Positions 33,101-43,470 of a DNA stretch of 64,000 nucleotides are shown piece by piece (the first letter of the stretch is position 1; each line of letters opens with the position of its first letter). The position numbers and the translations under genes were made by a program. Source of the DNA: Dichetophora obliterata (lineage: Eukaryota; Arthropoda; Insecta; Diptera; Sciomyzidae); contig OY986438.1 of NCBI GenBank assembly GCA_963920525.1, positions 99,683,349 to 99,747,348 of the forward strand, given 5' to 3'. A model generated the notes under the pieces. That model did no database searches, was not told where the DNA came from, and was given only the letters and a program-made list of their open reading frames with translations.

Positions 33101-33600
33101 AACTAGTTTGGCCATGGTCGAACCACAATCGTAATCAGTGACCCAGAAAACAAAAGAGGTTGTTTTGGGGTATTCCCTGTGTGAATAAAGTTTGTTTTTA
33201 AGATAATTTACATAATTATCTAAATTAATGAAGAACATTTAACAGTTATATGCAATGTTTTCATCTTCAAATTGGTTTGGAATCAAGTAAATCCGGCAGT
33301 AAGAGCCGAAAGATACTTTAACGTAAAGTAAGAATTAATTTAAAAAATTTAATCATAACAAAAAATTACTGATTCATTGTCTTTGTGTGTGTAGGTGTCG
33401 TCCTTCGCTGAAAGAAATTATCAATGAATTTAATTTAAAAACAACGCTGATGGCTGTAACCGCAGTTCCTTGCTATTCGCAAGCATCCTTTATTTATATC
33501 ATATTTTCGTGTATATAATTTTGATTAAATTTCCAATTCAATCTATGAGTATAAATTGCAATAATTCGCTTTGAGATTCTCGCAACTCAATTAATATTCC
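30190..33600. other. No recognisable gene
   Basis: AT-rich with short frames only. The minus-strand frame 30854-30519 and the plus-strand peptide ELLSFADSTEDIDEDDKYGEED (about 30706-30775) lie over each other. The acidic plus-strand peptide looks more protein-like, but I cannot assign it. No clear repeats or RNA genes were seen. Confidence 0.35.
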
Positions 33601-35110
33601 TACAGCTCTGCTCCACACATTCAGCACACAATGTTATCCTCATGGAGCCTTCTCACTGCCTTCGACGAGATTATCATTTGCCTTACTCATACACACAGCC
33701 ACGCACACATAACTGCACGAGGACTCCAAATATAGATACTCATGGCTTTTACTTATACAACTTCTTAGTATCTGCCATATTTTCTCATTTCATTAAGTGT
33801 CCTTTGCTCCTCTTGTTGTTGCTGCTTCTACTGCTGCTGTTGCTGGCTTAACCAGCACTCGCAGCCGGTCTTCAACATATGCTGGCAATCAGCAGTCGAT
33901 TCAATCGATTTTAAATTTCAAACAAATATTTGCATTCATTGCGCAAACATTGAGTTTCTTTCACTTTCATTTTTATTTGCAGGTCCTTACATTGGCAGGA
34001 CATTTGAGTGGGTGGGTGGCGAATTACTCTGGCTGTTGGTGGTCTTGACGCAAATAGAGCCAGCATTCATCTGTAACATTTCTGCAATTGTAATAAAAAT
34101 AAAAGCTGCGAAGTGCTTTTGTTCTCTTATTGAATTGAAAAAATTCCTAGTTTTTTTTTATTTTTTCATTAGACAAAGTTTTGCCTCACTTTATTTATTA
34201 TTATTTCTTCTTCTTCTTTTGCAGCACTTATTTACATTTTTTCAATTTCTATTTCAACGCTTTGTTCTTGTCTCGCCGATATTTTTTATTGTTATTATGT
34301 TTTTGTTTTTGCTTAATATTGCCACAAGTTTTTCATTTCAATTGCATGGAATTTATAAGGGTATTGCCACTTGGGCCAACATTTTTTTCTTTTGTTATTT
34401 ATATATGTTATATTTTTTTTCCATGTAGTTTCTTGACAAATTTTTTCTTCATTTCAATAAAATGACCCGTTTATTAGTGAAAATAGATACTGGCATTGAC
34501 TGACCTTAATTTGAACTTAAATATTGAATTTAATAGACAAAACAACAATTGAGAATTAATGGCTCCGCCAAATTATAAGAAATAAAATTTTGCTAGGTTT
34601 TCTATGTCTAAACTTCTTCTTTAATTTCAAGTAAATGTTTTCAAGTTTAGGAAAGTATTGGAATATCTCAGCACAGTCCTTCATCTTCAATTATATCAGC
34701 TTATAGAACATTAATTGTAATTGATTGGAGCAGCAATCCGCTGTTCATAGCAGCCACAAAAAGTTTCTTTCTCTAACCATAGCTACATCCGCACAACCGC
34801 CAGTTCGTGTAATGATGATGCTGCTAAAGATGAATAGCACAAAAAAAAAAATTTCAACTACGCAAAAATGTTTTAGCTTGATTGATCTGAAAAGTTTTCA
34901 GGCAAGCATAATAGCAACGGAAGTGCTCACACATCCAAACACACATATCTTAATTAGAAAAGATACACTTCCGCACACACTTCCGCAAGAAGTTAAAAAA
35001 AGTTATTGATAGCTAACTTATTTATGTAATTGTACCATATGTTTTGTTATATACTGTGATTATATCAACAGCTTGATATGTTAGGTCTATTACATTTTAT
35101 GGGGTTTCTA
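33600..35110. other. No recognisable gene; CTG/TTG microsatellite
   Basis: A less AT-rich block with a degenerate (CTG/TTG)n microsatellite at about 33810-33848, several CA-rich words (CACACACTTCC near 34974) and pyrimidine-rich T tracts. Frames over this block are leucine/phenylalanine-rich artefacts of the repeats. It may be host intronic sequence. Confidence 0.35.
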
Positions 35111-35114
35111 AAAC

Positions 35115-35800
35115 TAACTTAGCTACACATGGAAAGCTTTTATATATATCTATCTATACCATATTTATATATAAAATTCTTCTATACATGGCTTTGTCAC
35201 TGAACTCCTCCTAAACGGCTGGACAGATTTTAATGAAATTTGGTGTGTGTGTGCGGCTTGGTCTTTAAAAGGTTTAGGTCTAAAAATGACTTGGAAGGGT
35301 GCGCTGTTGTTGATGTGGCAGTGTTTAAAGGGGTATTTGAGAGTATAACTCAGAAACTAATTGAGAAATTGTCATGATTCTTGCACTACACCATTAATTT
35401 TTATGCAAACAAAATTACAAAAATACATAAATACAAAATGAATAAAAATAAAAAAAAAACTTAAATGATTTTTCGATCGTACAAAATATTTTTAAATTTT
35501 TACAATAGAAACTTTAAATCAACCCTACATTTATGCATACCACATAAAATAACATTAAAAAAGCCATTCTTGGTTTTGAATATTTTTCAACAACAAATAT
35601 TTTTACCAAAGTTTTTTGCGAAAAAAAGAAATTCGTGAAGGTTTTTTTTTGGAAAATTATAAAAATTAAAAGGGAAACGGAAATTAAAAAAGATTGAAAC
35701 ACGATTAAACGGACAATTAATCAAAATTTCAAATAGAATAAAAATAAATTAAATCCTTCGAAACGTGACCGAGTTATTCACTTTCTATTTCACCAAAAAA
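35115..35800. repeat. Interspersed repeat fragment, unclassified
   Basis: The motif CTGAACTCCTCCTAAACGGC followed by TGGACAGATTTTAATGAAATTTGG at about 35201-35250, preceded by AT dinucleotide-rich sequence, is a block I recognise as a common interspersed repeat in insect genomes. I cannot place it in a class. No coding sequence is present. The block at about 45090-45182 has the analogous 'CCGTTGAGCCGTTTAG' wording. Confidence 0.35.
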
Positions 35801-36056
35801 TAAAATTAGTAGGGGAAATGGTCTAGCAGTGGGAGTGGTTTTGTTTTTTTATCATAACTTTGGCAAATGATAATGTTAACACAACTACAACTTTGTTATT
35901 GTTGTTAAATTATCTGAGGAAAAGTCAGAGTAATGCCCATCGGAACAAGACTTACAAAATTTAAAAAAAAAAATTGTTTGCCTAGCAGCAGGAATTCCTA
36001 TAAACACAGTGCTTTAAAAACTGTAATAGTGAAGTATGAACAACAAATAATGGCTT

Positions 36057-36293
36057 TTATTCATCTATATCAGAGTCACAATGATGGCACGTAAAAAAAA
36101 TTTGCCGCATGTTTGGGCATTTCAAATGCACTGAACTTTTCCACACGTTACACTTGATTGAGTTGTTTACAGTCAGTTTACATGTCAAAGGCTTTAAGCA
36201 AATGGTGCAAAAGTCCTCTTTAGACAATGATGATTTTTGCGTTGATGGCGTTGATTGCGTGATGGTGATGTCTTTTTGGCGTGCGTCGTTCAT
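36057..36293 (-). pseudogene. LINE ORF1 PHD-finger fragment
   Basis: 78 codons. After a polar N-terminus, residues 31-73 give FCTICLKPL, then SIKCNVWKSSVHLKCPNM, then FTCHHCDSD. This Cys-x2-Cys / Cys / His-x2-Cys / Cys-x2-Cys series matches the PHD-like finger at the start of LINE D ORF1. One Cys of the second pair is changed (CNVW where CxxC is expected). Only the N-terminal finger remains; the Ser/Ala-rich middle and C-terminal block are absent. It reads opposite to LINE E and therefore belongs to a different, mostly lost LINE copy. Confidence 0.6.
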
Positions 36294-36529
36294 GGCTTAG
36301 TTACTTTTATATTTTTTGCGCAGTTTGAACTTATTTAATTGTCATTATGATGATCTTTGGCTGGCAAAAATGCAATTTGCACGAATTTCCAATGCTAGCT
36401 TAAATGAATTCCCACTGCTCGTTTTTAATGCTATTTTGAAAATGCACAATATTCTTTATTTTTAGTGCTGTAAGTCCCAAATACATTGACCCATCTTATT
36501 TAAAATTAAAAACTGTAGAACAAACCATA

Positions 36530-36751
36530 CAGGCATGTTCTGCATTCCACTTCCGAGTGGGAGTGAAAATAAAACATAGTTGAATTCGATATTTAGTGTT
36601 CTACATATAACTTTTTTCGTTTTGTATTTTGTTTAATTTATTAATGTCATTCATTGTATTAACAAAAAAGTTATATATAGAACACCAAATATCGAATTCA
36701 ATTATGTTTTATTTTCACTTCCACTCGGAAGTGGAATGTAGAACATGCCTG
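36530..36751. mobile_element. 222 bp MITE, nearly perfect hairpin with about 90 bp arms
   Basis: CAGGCATGTTCTGCATTCCA opens at 36530, and TGGAATGTAGAACATGCCTG closes at 36751. The arms match almost base for base through CTTCCGAGTGG, AAAATAAAACATA, GAATTCGATATTT and CTATATATAACTTTTTT-like sequence, with a small AT-rich loop (about 36620-36660). No convincing target duplication is visible. LINE E coding sequence begins immediately to its right. The near-identity of the arms suggests recent activity. Confidence 0.8.
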
Positions 36752-37323
36752 ATTTACTCACTTTTGTATCGCTTGGGAACAGCCACGAAACTTATGACTT
36801 GAACAAATCCAAAAAACAATATTTAATTTTTTCTTTAACGTCGAACGTGTTAGACCTAACAATATCCTCCAACAACAACACTCTGGTCACAAATTGGAGG
36901 GTGCTAGCACAGCCCTCCTTCTCTGACCACAATTATATTAGCTTTAGTATAAGCTTTAACTACACTCCAGCTCAAAAGATCTTTAGAAGCCCCAGAAACA
37001 CTAACTGGAACCGCTACAGAAGCATCATTGAGACCAAATTACCAGCTACTAAACAAATTAATACGGAAGAGGGCATTGAAAGGTCCCTGAAGATTCTCTC
37101 GGCCCATCTTCTCAAGGCCTATAATGCCTCTTGTAAGCCCACGCGAACAAGGCGTAAGATCAGACCACCATGGTGGAGTTCGAAACTTACAGAGCAAAGA
37201 CGCGACCTAAAAGATTTCTTTAAACTAGCTAAAATAGCTGACCAAGAGGAAATTTGGGGGGAATACAAATTTAGGCTCAAACTTTTTAAAACAAACGTAC
37301 GCAGAGCAAAAAGACACTCGTGA
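36745..37323 (+). pseudogene. LINE E: endonuclease C-terminal part and linker
   Basis: 192 codons. DLLTFVSLGNS...VLDLTISSNN and SFSDHNYISFSI (the Asp-His end of the endonuclease, residues about 78-88) are followed by a linker. That linker contains PRNTNWNRYRSIIETKL, IRPPWWSSKLTEQRRDLKDFFK and FKTNVRRAKRHS, a standard block before the reverse transcriptase. The first codons come from the MITE end, so the start is not original. The frame ends in a stop, and the continuation lies in other frames. Confidence 0.75.
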
Positions 37324-37860
37324 AAGAACTTCTGCTCAAACATAGAAAAAACTGCGGACACAGCAAGGCTCAGGAAGCTACTCTCAAAGCAGCCCTCCAT
37401 TCAGAGCCAGCTACGCAAAGACAATGGCCAGTGAACGGAGAGCAGTCAGGAATCCCTCGAGGTGCTTTTAAAGGCGCATTTTCCTGGCTGTACCGAAGCT
37501 CCAAATACTGCTATAATACGAGGGCACAGGACAACCCCGCTACAGGTTCCACACGACTTAATAATGTCGGACAGAATCGTATGGGCTATAAACTCGTTCT
37601 CGGGATACAAATCTCCGGGATCAGACGGTATAATTCCTGCCATGCTGCAAACGGCTGAATCGCGAGTCGTCCCATGGCTGAAGAATATATTTAACGGATG
37701 CATCAGGCTAAACTATGTACCTGTGGCTTAGAGGACAGCGAGGGTTGTATTCTTACCGAAGGCAGGTAAGAGCAGCCATCCCTGTCCGAGAGACTACAGG
37801 CCAATAAGTCTGACCTCCTTTGTACTCAAAACGCTCGAGAAACTGATTGACTTGCACCTA
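37320..37860 (+). pseudogene. LINE E: reverse transcriptase N-terminal part, frameshifted
   Basis: Pieces in shifting frames: AFSWLYRSSKYC-like (about 37465), then VWAINSFSGYKSPGSDGIIPAML and WLKNIFNGCIRLNYVP (37585-37728), then after a stop ARVVFLPKAGKSSH, RDYRPISLTSFVLKTLEKLID up to about 37855. These are RT motifs 0-2. Several indels break the frame. Confidence 0.75.
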
Positions 37861-39078
37861 AGAAACAATTCAATCCAGTTATCAACCAACCAGCATGCAT
37901 ACACAAAAGGGAAATCGGTTGAAACGGCACTACATTCCCTAGTAGTAACCATAGAAAAAGCCCTCCACCACAAGGAATACGCTCTCGGGGCGTTTCTAGA
38001 TATCCCAGGTGCATTCAACAATGTATCAACCACCGCAATCCTTAGTGGATTACGTGCAATAGAGGCACCACCGGCAATAAACCTATGGTTAGACAAGCTG
38101 CTAAGCTGTAGAAAGGTGCCGTGGGGCACTAAATCCATGGTAAGGGAAGCTCGTAGTGGGACACCCCTGGACATATACGCAAAACTAATAGCCGGAAACA
38201 CGGCACAACGCCTTACGGCAGCAGGCAACATGCAAATTCAAAATTTTGAACATTGTACAGTCGGAAAGGATCTACCTAGTAGCACGGACTACATGGTGCC
38301 TCGCACGATAGTCAATTCCAAAGCACGAACTCTTCTGAGACCAAATGACTGGTGCAAAGATATAGAACAATCACAGCAGGCGGTCAACACATTTACCGAC
38401 GGCTCCAAAATGCCTACGGGGGTAGGTGCGGTGGTGTATTGCGCAGAGCCTAATATAAGGCAGCCATATAAACTGCCGAACCACTGCAGTATCTTTCAGG
38501 CGGAAATATTTGCCATAAGGAAGGCTGCTGAGATAGCCCTCAGCATGGACACACAACACTCTAACATCAACATTTTCGTTGACAGTCAAGCTGCGATCAA
38601 ATCCAAGCGCTCCGCTAGCATTAAGTCCAAAAGTGTCTTGGCTGGCAGAGATGCACTAGATGCACTATGCGCTTCGAAAAGAGTGCGCATCGACTGGGTC
38701 CCTAGCCATCAGGGCTTTGAGGGAAATGAGATGGCAGATAGTTTAGCAAAGGAAGGCGCCGGGCTGGAATCAGAACTCGTAGAACATGTACTTACTCCGC
38801 TACAAGAGTTGTACAGGAACCTCGAAAGAAGAGCCACACTAGCAGTGAATAGCAGATGGAGAGATACGACATCGTGCAAAATCTCGAAAATCATGTGCAA
38901 TGCACAATGCGAAAAACGAACTCTGTTCATCTTGGCACGCCCGCGCAAAGATTGCAGGACACTAGTGGGCATGCTCACTGGTCACTGCATGACGGCAGCC
39001 CACGCAAGGAACCGGGCACAGTGGAATCCCTGGAGCAGCTACTATGCACATGCCCCGCCCTACTTAGATCGAGACTAA
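37852..39078 (+). pseudogene. LINE E: RT motif A joined to complete RNase H domain
   Basis: 408 codons. Residues 1-95 are RT fingers/palm: QHAYTKGKSVETALHSLV and LGAFLDIPGAFNNVS. The motif A Asp D50 is kept, and the usual second Asp is Asn. At about residues 88-103 the protein jumps (SCRKVPWGT...) into the region after the polymerase, so the YADD box and thumb have been deleted. The RNase H domain (about 180-302) looks complete: FTDGSKM (D183), FQAEIFAI (E218), IFVDSQAAIK (D244), VPSHQGFEGNEMADSLAKEG (H286, D296). From about residue 388 the frame differs from the other copy because a short deletion removed the first half of the CCHC-like knuckle. The rest continues in another frame to about 39185 (CTCPALLRSRLKY). 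Confidence 0.8.
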
Positions 39079-39677
39079 AATACCTAGGCTCATTGACATT
39101 CCCGTCGCTTAAAAATGTAGCCAGGGTGTCTCTAGAATCCCTCCTAAGGTTTGCGAACTCAACGCAAATCTTTAAAGACTTTTAAACAAACACAAAGGTT
39201 CCTTTTTTCGCTACCGGTACCACTAAGGACCTGAATTGGTCTATGTGAGCCTTCGCGAGGGCATCCGGTTTAACATAACCTAACCTTTTTCTTTAACACC
39301 GTTATTAGCACAACTCAGGCGAACGCGTCTTTTCGTTTCAAAACAATATGTAAAGTGAAAAGGCAATACAACTTTCCTGTCAAAGGTAAAACATTGGTAT
39401 TGCCGGAGGAAAAAACCCGAAAAATTCAAATTCCCACTGCTAGCTTATTCCCATTGCTAGACAATTTCACCTACTAATAAATTTTTGTGTGTTTTACGTA
39501 CGAAAATTTTTGTGGTATCAATTTCATGGAAATTTTTAGAAACCTAATAAAAGACATCTAATGATCTAATGATCTATGATGTTACTTGCCACAAGGGTGT
39601 GCAATTACCAAATTGCAATAATAACTGAAAATTCTTGCAATTTAAGGCAAAGATATATGACTTCTCGATTAACACCG

Positions 39678-39755
39678 GGTATATCAGCTAATACTATTAT
39701 ATAAAATTGAAGTGCAGTATATCAGCTACTACTATTATATAAAATTGATGTGCAA
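39678..39755 (+). repeat. Two tandem copies of a 38 bp unit
   Basis: ATCAGCTAATACTATTATAT...AAATTGAAGTGCA is followed directly by ATCAGCTACTACTATTATAT...AAATTGATGTGCA. The array sits between a short inverted copy of the CCCGGTGTTAATCGAGA motif (about 39660-39680) and the beginning of LINE C. Confidence 0.7.
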
Positions 39756-41214
39756 ATTTTATGTTACCATTTTACTCCAAACGTGCTGGGTAACCTGTGT
39801 GACCTGTCTTTAACACCGTGGAATGATGTGTGGTTTTGTCCAAATATTGAAGATAAGGTAGCGTTGTTTGCAAGTGCAATAAATGAATTATTTTTTAATC
39901 ATGTTCCTCTACAAACCGTAAATGTAATAAATACGTCTTGTCTGTGGTTCACCAATCGTGTTCAACTTGCCATAAAAAAACGAAATATTTTGCGGAGCAT
40001 ATAGAAAACAAACCCTTCATCTGAGAAGTGGGAAAACTATAGGTGTGCTAGGAATGCCTCAATTGCTATAATAAGGCAATAAAAAATAAAATATTGCGCT
40101 GCTTAACTGCAGACATCTCTTCCACTAAAGGTCTTATGGAACAAATTGAAGAATCTTTGCATTGTAAATAAGCAAATATTTAACTGCCAAATTCAACCTG
40201 ACTGTCTGAACGAATATTTTGTATCTAATCTGAACGTAAATCAAACTAGCACATCTACTTCTTCAAATATTATAGACTCACCTGCAGAGCATATGCTCTG
40301 TTTCAGTTCTCTGCGGTAACAGAAGATGAAGTAGCAGAGGCTATTTTGAAAATTAAATCAAATGCGGTTGGAGAAGATGGCATAAATCTAAAATTTATAA
40401 AAATTATTTTACCGCATGTTCTTAGCGAGCTAAGAACATGCCTTCTTTATGGAAGTCTGCAATAGTAACGCCAGTACCAAAAAAAAAATTAACTGGAGCT
40501 TGTGAGCCAAAAGACTTCAGGCCTATAAGCATCTTGTCTTCTATGTCCAAAGTATGCGAATCATCTCTTATGGCTAATCAAATATCGTCATACCTAAGTC
40601 AATATAATCTTTTGTCTCCATTCCAATCAGGTGTTCGTGCAGGTCACAGTTGCTCTACTGCAATGCTTAAAGTATTGGATGATATAAGGTCCCCTTATGA
40701 TGATGGTCAACTAGCTCTTTTGTGTTTGCTTGATTTCTCTAAAGCCTTTGACACTAAGTCATGAACTCTTATGTCAAAAATTGAAATACCTCTTTGGGTT
40801 CTGCGACAACACTACTCGTCTCCTAAGTAGTTATTTGACAGATAGAAAACTCTATTTTTGTAAATAACATTTTTTGCTGCTGTACCTATTCATCAATGCA
40901 CGCTTATGCTGATGACGTTCAGATTTATTTGTCTGGCAAAACAAACCTTATGGAAGATCTATTTTGTAAACTTAATGAAGATCTTCACAGTATAAGCCTA
41001 TGGGCTATGAATAATAATCTCCATTTTAATGTCTTAAAGTCCTGTGTATTGCCTATCTCTCAAGTCAAAATTAACCCTAGCTCAATTCCAGATGTATTAA
41101 TGGATGATAAAATAATAAAAATTATAAATAGTGTTGTTAGTCTTGGTTTTAATGTTAATGCGTCCCTCACATGCACAGATCACATTAACGCTGTAGTTCG
41201 AAAAATATATTATA
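39755..41214 (+). pseudogene. LINE C: Jockey-like reverse transcriptase, 5' and central part
   Basis: The linker block reads VNVINTSCLWFTNRVQLAIKKRN (about 39930-39990). The reverse transcriptase begins at about 40330 (EAILKIKSNAVGEDGINLKFI). It runs SLWKSAIVTPVPKKK, DFRPISILSSMSKV, FQSGVRAGHSCSTAML and LLCLLDFSKAFDT (motif A, about 40725-40755). After a deletion that removes the GVPQGS block it resumes with LHAYADDVQIY (YADD at about 40903-40914) and DLHSISLWAMNNNLHFN, VVSLGFNVNASLTCTDHINAVVRKIYYI. Several stops and frameshifts are present. The LINE continues at 45183 after a 4 kb insertion. Relatives in the window are LINE B and D at the level of the same group, not the same family. Confidence 0.8.
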
Positions 41215-42603
41215 TACCCGGTGTTACTCGAGAGTCATTTATATAAACATTTTAACATACACTTCTCGATTAAATGTTTTTTAAAATCTGGAATAATGAA
41301 AAACATGTTGAATTTTATTTGTAAGCTACCGTTAGAAAAGTAATTGAACGAACATTAATACAAAAAAGTTTTGGAAAATTTTGGTTTTTGGTGGTTCCAT
41401 CTCTTGCGGTGAGCTAATTGAATTCAAAGAAGGGGTACGAAAAACATATTTTAAAAATTAAAAAGAATTTTTATATATACTTTTTCTTAAAGCAAGCACA
41501 ATTACATTTTCAACAAAATAAAAATTATGGTGGGACTCAATGCGTCCTTGCGATATGGACATTTTAACGTCTAAACAAACATTTATACTAAAAAATATAT
41601 TGAAGTTTTTAACAAACAAAAATTTTAATGAAATATATTAAAAACAGCGGAGTTATTGGCATTAAAAGTAAGAACTTTGATTTTCATATAATTTTTTTCT
41701 CATTATTAGCTATCAATGTTTTACGAAAATTCGTTGTACTAAAAATGATTGTACCTACTAAAATTTCTATTAGCTGCGTTTTTTCATTGGAGATCAGGAT
41801 CATATAATCGCATTTGCAAGCAAAGCAAAAACAACAAAAAATCTAGCAAGTGAGCTGGACATTTAAATTGATCCAATTCTATGTTTTTCAGTGTTGATGA
41901 CGCTAAGTAGATGACGCTGCGACTGAAAAAACTGGCAGTACTGCATTATATTACTTTTTAAAAGTTTGGTAGCAATAGCATTTTCGCAAAATATTTCGCA
42001 AAACTTATCTGCTTGCTGCATAAGAACATCAGAAATTCTTCTGTAAGCAGAAAATAGCACCACCTATCTGCAATCCTAAACGTGTGGGGTCATTGACGTC
42101 GGAAGCGGGGGAAAGGGGGCAGTCGCCCCCCACTTTTTTAGCTAGATAAACAAAGTTATTCAAAATATCAGCTTTTCTTACAACGATAATATTTTTTGTA
42201 TATGTTCTCCTCTTCTATCTCTCTTTTTCATAAGCATGCTTGCGGATAACCATTTCCTTTCTCTGTGTTTGCAAAAAGATAGAACAAAATGTAGAGTTTC
42301 TACTGCAAACCCACCACTTCAGTTAAAAAGCACCCTTAAGTATGTAGCTAAATGCTTGTTCATTTTGCAACTCTGGTAAGAAAAAATTTGGCATGTTCTT
42401 AGGGGATTTCCATATTGGACGACATGTTGTATGATAAATTAGATGGAAAACTAATGGGACTATTTGATTGAGCCTTCGAACGATCCAACTTGTAAATCAA
42501 CATTATTAATTACAAGCTCTCGTGCAGAACACATCCGGATAATAGCTAAGCAACTTTTAGATGCCCTAACAATTGAGCAGTAATTTTACATAGTTGTACA
42601 ATA

Positions 42604-43470
42604 TTGTGCAATCGGCAGAAAAAAACCAACAATTTCAACTATCGTTTTAGCTTACGTATGGTACTACATGTTGTACAATCTGACATGTTGGTCCAATGTT
42701 TTGGACCATGCGAAAGCCCCTACTGTGAATTAGCTGATGAAAATCCACCTCGACGCTTTGAACAAACATCAAATCCGGTTCCTTCAGTACAGTTGCCATT
42801 ATATGATCGGCTACGAAAAGATTATTTCGAAATTTTAGATCTTCTCTCAAATGAGATAACGGCTAGATTTGATTAAACAGGTTGATATTTTACTTTTTTT
42901 TAATTTTGCATGTTTACACCAGCTTCACTCAACCGACTCACTTTGATTTAACATTCGGTGAGTCGGTTGAGTGAAGCTAGTGTAAACTGGCACTTTGTAA
43001 ATCTTATTGTACATTTAAACAGATCTTGACACTCTAGAATCGTTGGAAAATATTGTAATCGAAGCCTTCAACGGAAAAGTGCCTTCTGAACAAAATCTAA
43101 AAACAAAACTAGATCTTTATGCAGATGACTTTGATGTGAGCGACCTCCACGCGCAACTTAAATTGCTGAAGCAATTGCCTGGCCAAACACCTTGAAATTG
43201 TTGTGGCATTGTATCCCAATTTGCAAAAAATTCAGATACTGTAAAAAAACTATTAAATAAAGTTGAAAAACTTATTGCTTTGCTTTTGACTGTGCCTGCA
43301 TCAGCAGCTTCATCTGAGCGTTCTTTTAGTGCACTAAGACGACTTAAAACGTATCTTCGAGCAACTGTGACACAGAAACGACTCACTCATGCGGCACTTA
43401 TACACATTCACAAAGATAAAACCGAAGAATTGAATTCGATATAATTGGTGAAAGAGTTTGTTTCTCGCAA
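42604..43470 (+). pseudogene. hAT transposase remnant, C-terminal half
   Basis: The first part (42604-42876) ends with LPLYDRLRKDYFEILDLLSNEITARFD, the helical region that in ZMYM1-like hATs precedes the dimerisation domain. A TAA stop follows. A 142-nt interval (42881-43022) starting GT and ending AG, if removed, rejoins the frame directly to TDLDTLESLENIVIEAFNGKV. A nonsense change remains after RFD. The second part (43023-43470) gives DLYADDFDVSDLHAQLKLLKQL, a stop, and then the diagnostic hAT C-terminus: LLLTVPASAASSERSFSAL, RRLKTYLRATVTQKRL and HAALIHIHKDKTEEL. The catalytic N-terminal half and the BED/TTF zinc finger are not readable, so the copy is inactive. Confidence 0.8.
42912..42987. 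repeat. 30 bp-arm hairpin inside the hAT gene interval
   Basis: Arms 42912-42941 and 42958-42987 are inverted copies with one mismatch in 30 (GTTTACACCAGCTTCACTCA in the left arm, TGAGTGAAGCTAGTGTAAAC in the right) around a 16-base loop. It lies inside the 142-nt interval that splits the hAT transposase. Confidence 0.85.

Larger units (their letters stand above)
36752..39285 (+). mobile_element. LINE E: RNase H-bearing non-LTR retrotransposon (I/Loa/R1-like), defective
   Basis: Plus-strand element starting within the endonuclease domain at the MITE boundary and ending in an AACATAACCTAACC tail at about 39285. Domain order is endonuclease end, linker, reverse transcriptase with an internal deletion, RNase H and C-terminal zinc-knuckle-like region. 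A second, 5'-truncated copy on the minus strand (46467-47771) has the same 3' end, including the 'CTAAGGACC..AATTGGTCTATGTGAGCC' sequence. RNase H after RT places it in the I-group of LINEs; the exact clade (Loa, I or R1 relative) is not decided. Confidence 0.8.
35806..39478. repeat. Candidate composite element bounded by a 30 bp inverted pair
   Basis: TTAGTAGGGGAAATGGTCTAGCAGTGGGA at about 35805-35833 has an imperfect inverted partner at about 39433-39478: CCCACTGCTAG, then TTCCCATTGCTAGACAATTTCACCTACTAA. A third copy of the inner word (CCCACTGCTCG, CCAATGCTAGC) lies at about 36390-36420. Between them are a LINE ORF1 fragment, a MITE and LINE E. Either an old DNA element was filled by later insertions, or the pair are unrelated ends of two copies. 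TA at the ends would fit a Tc1/mariner-type duplication but cannot be told from the palindrome itself. Confidence 0.35.

Noticed and set aside
34012..34465. Phe/Leu-rich frames of 94-138 codons resembling membrane proteins
   Set aside because: They result from T-rich tracts. Two different frames look equally hydrophobic, and there is no start or splice support.
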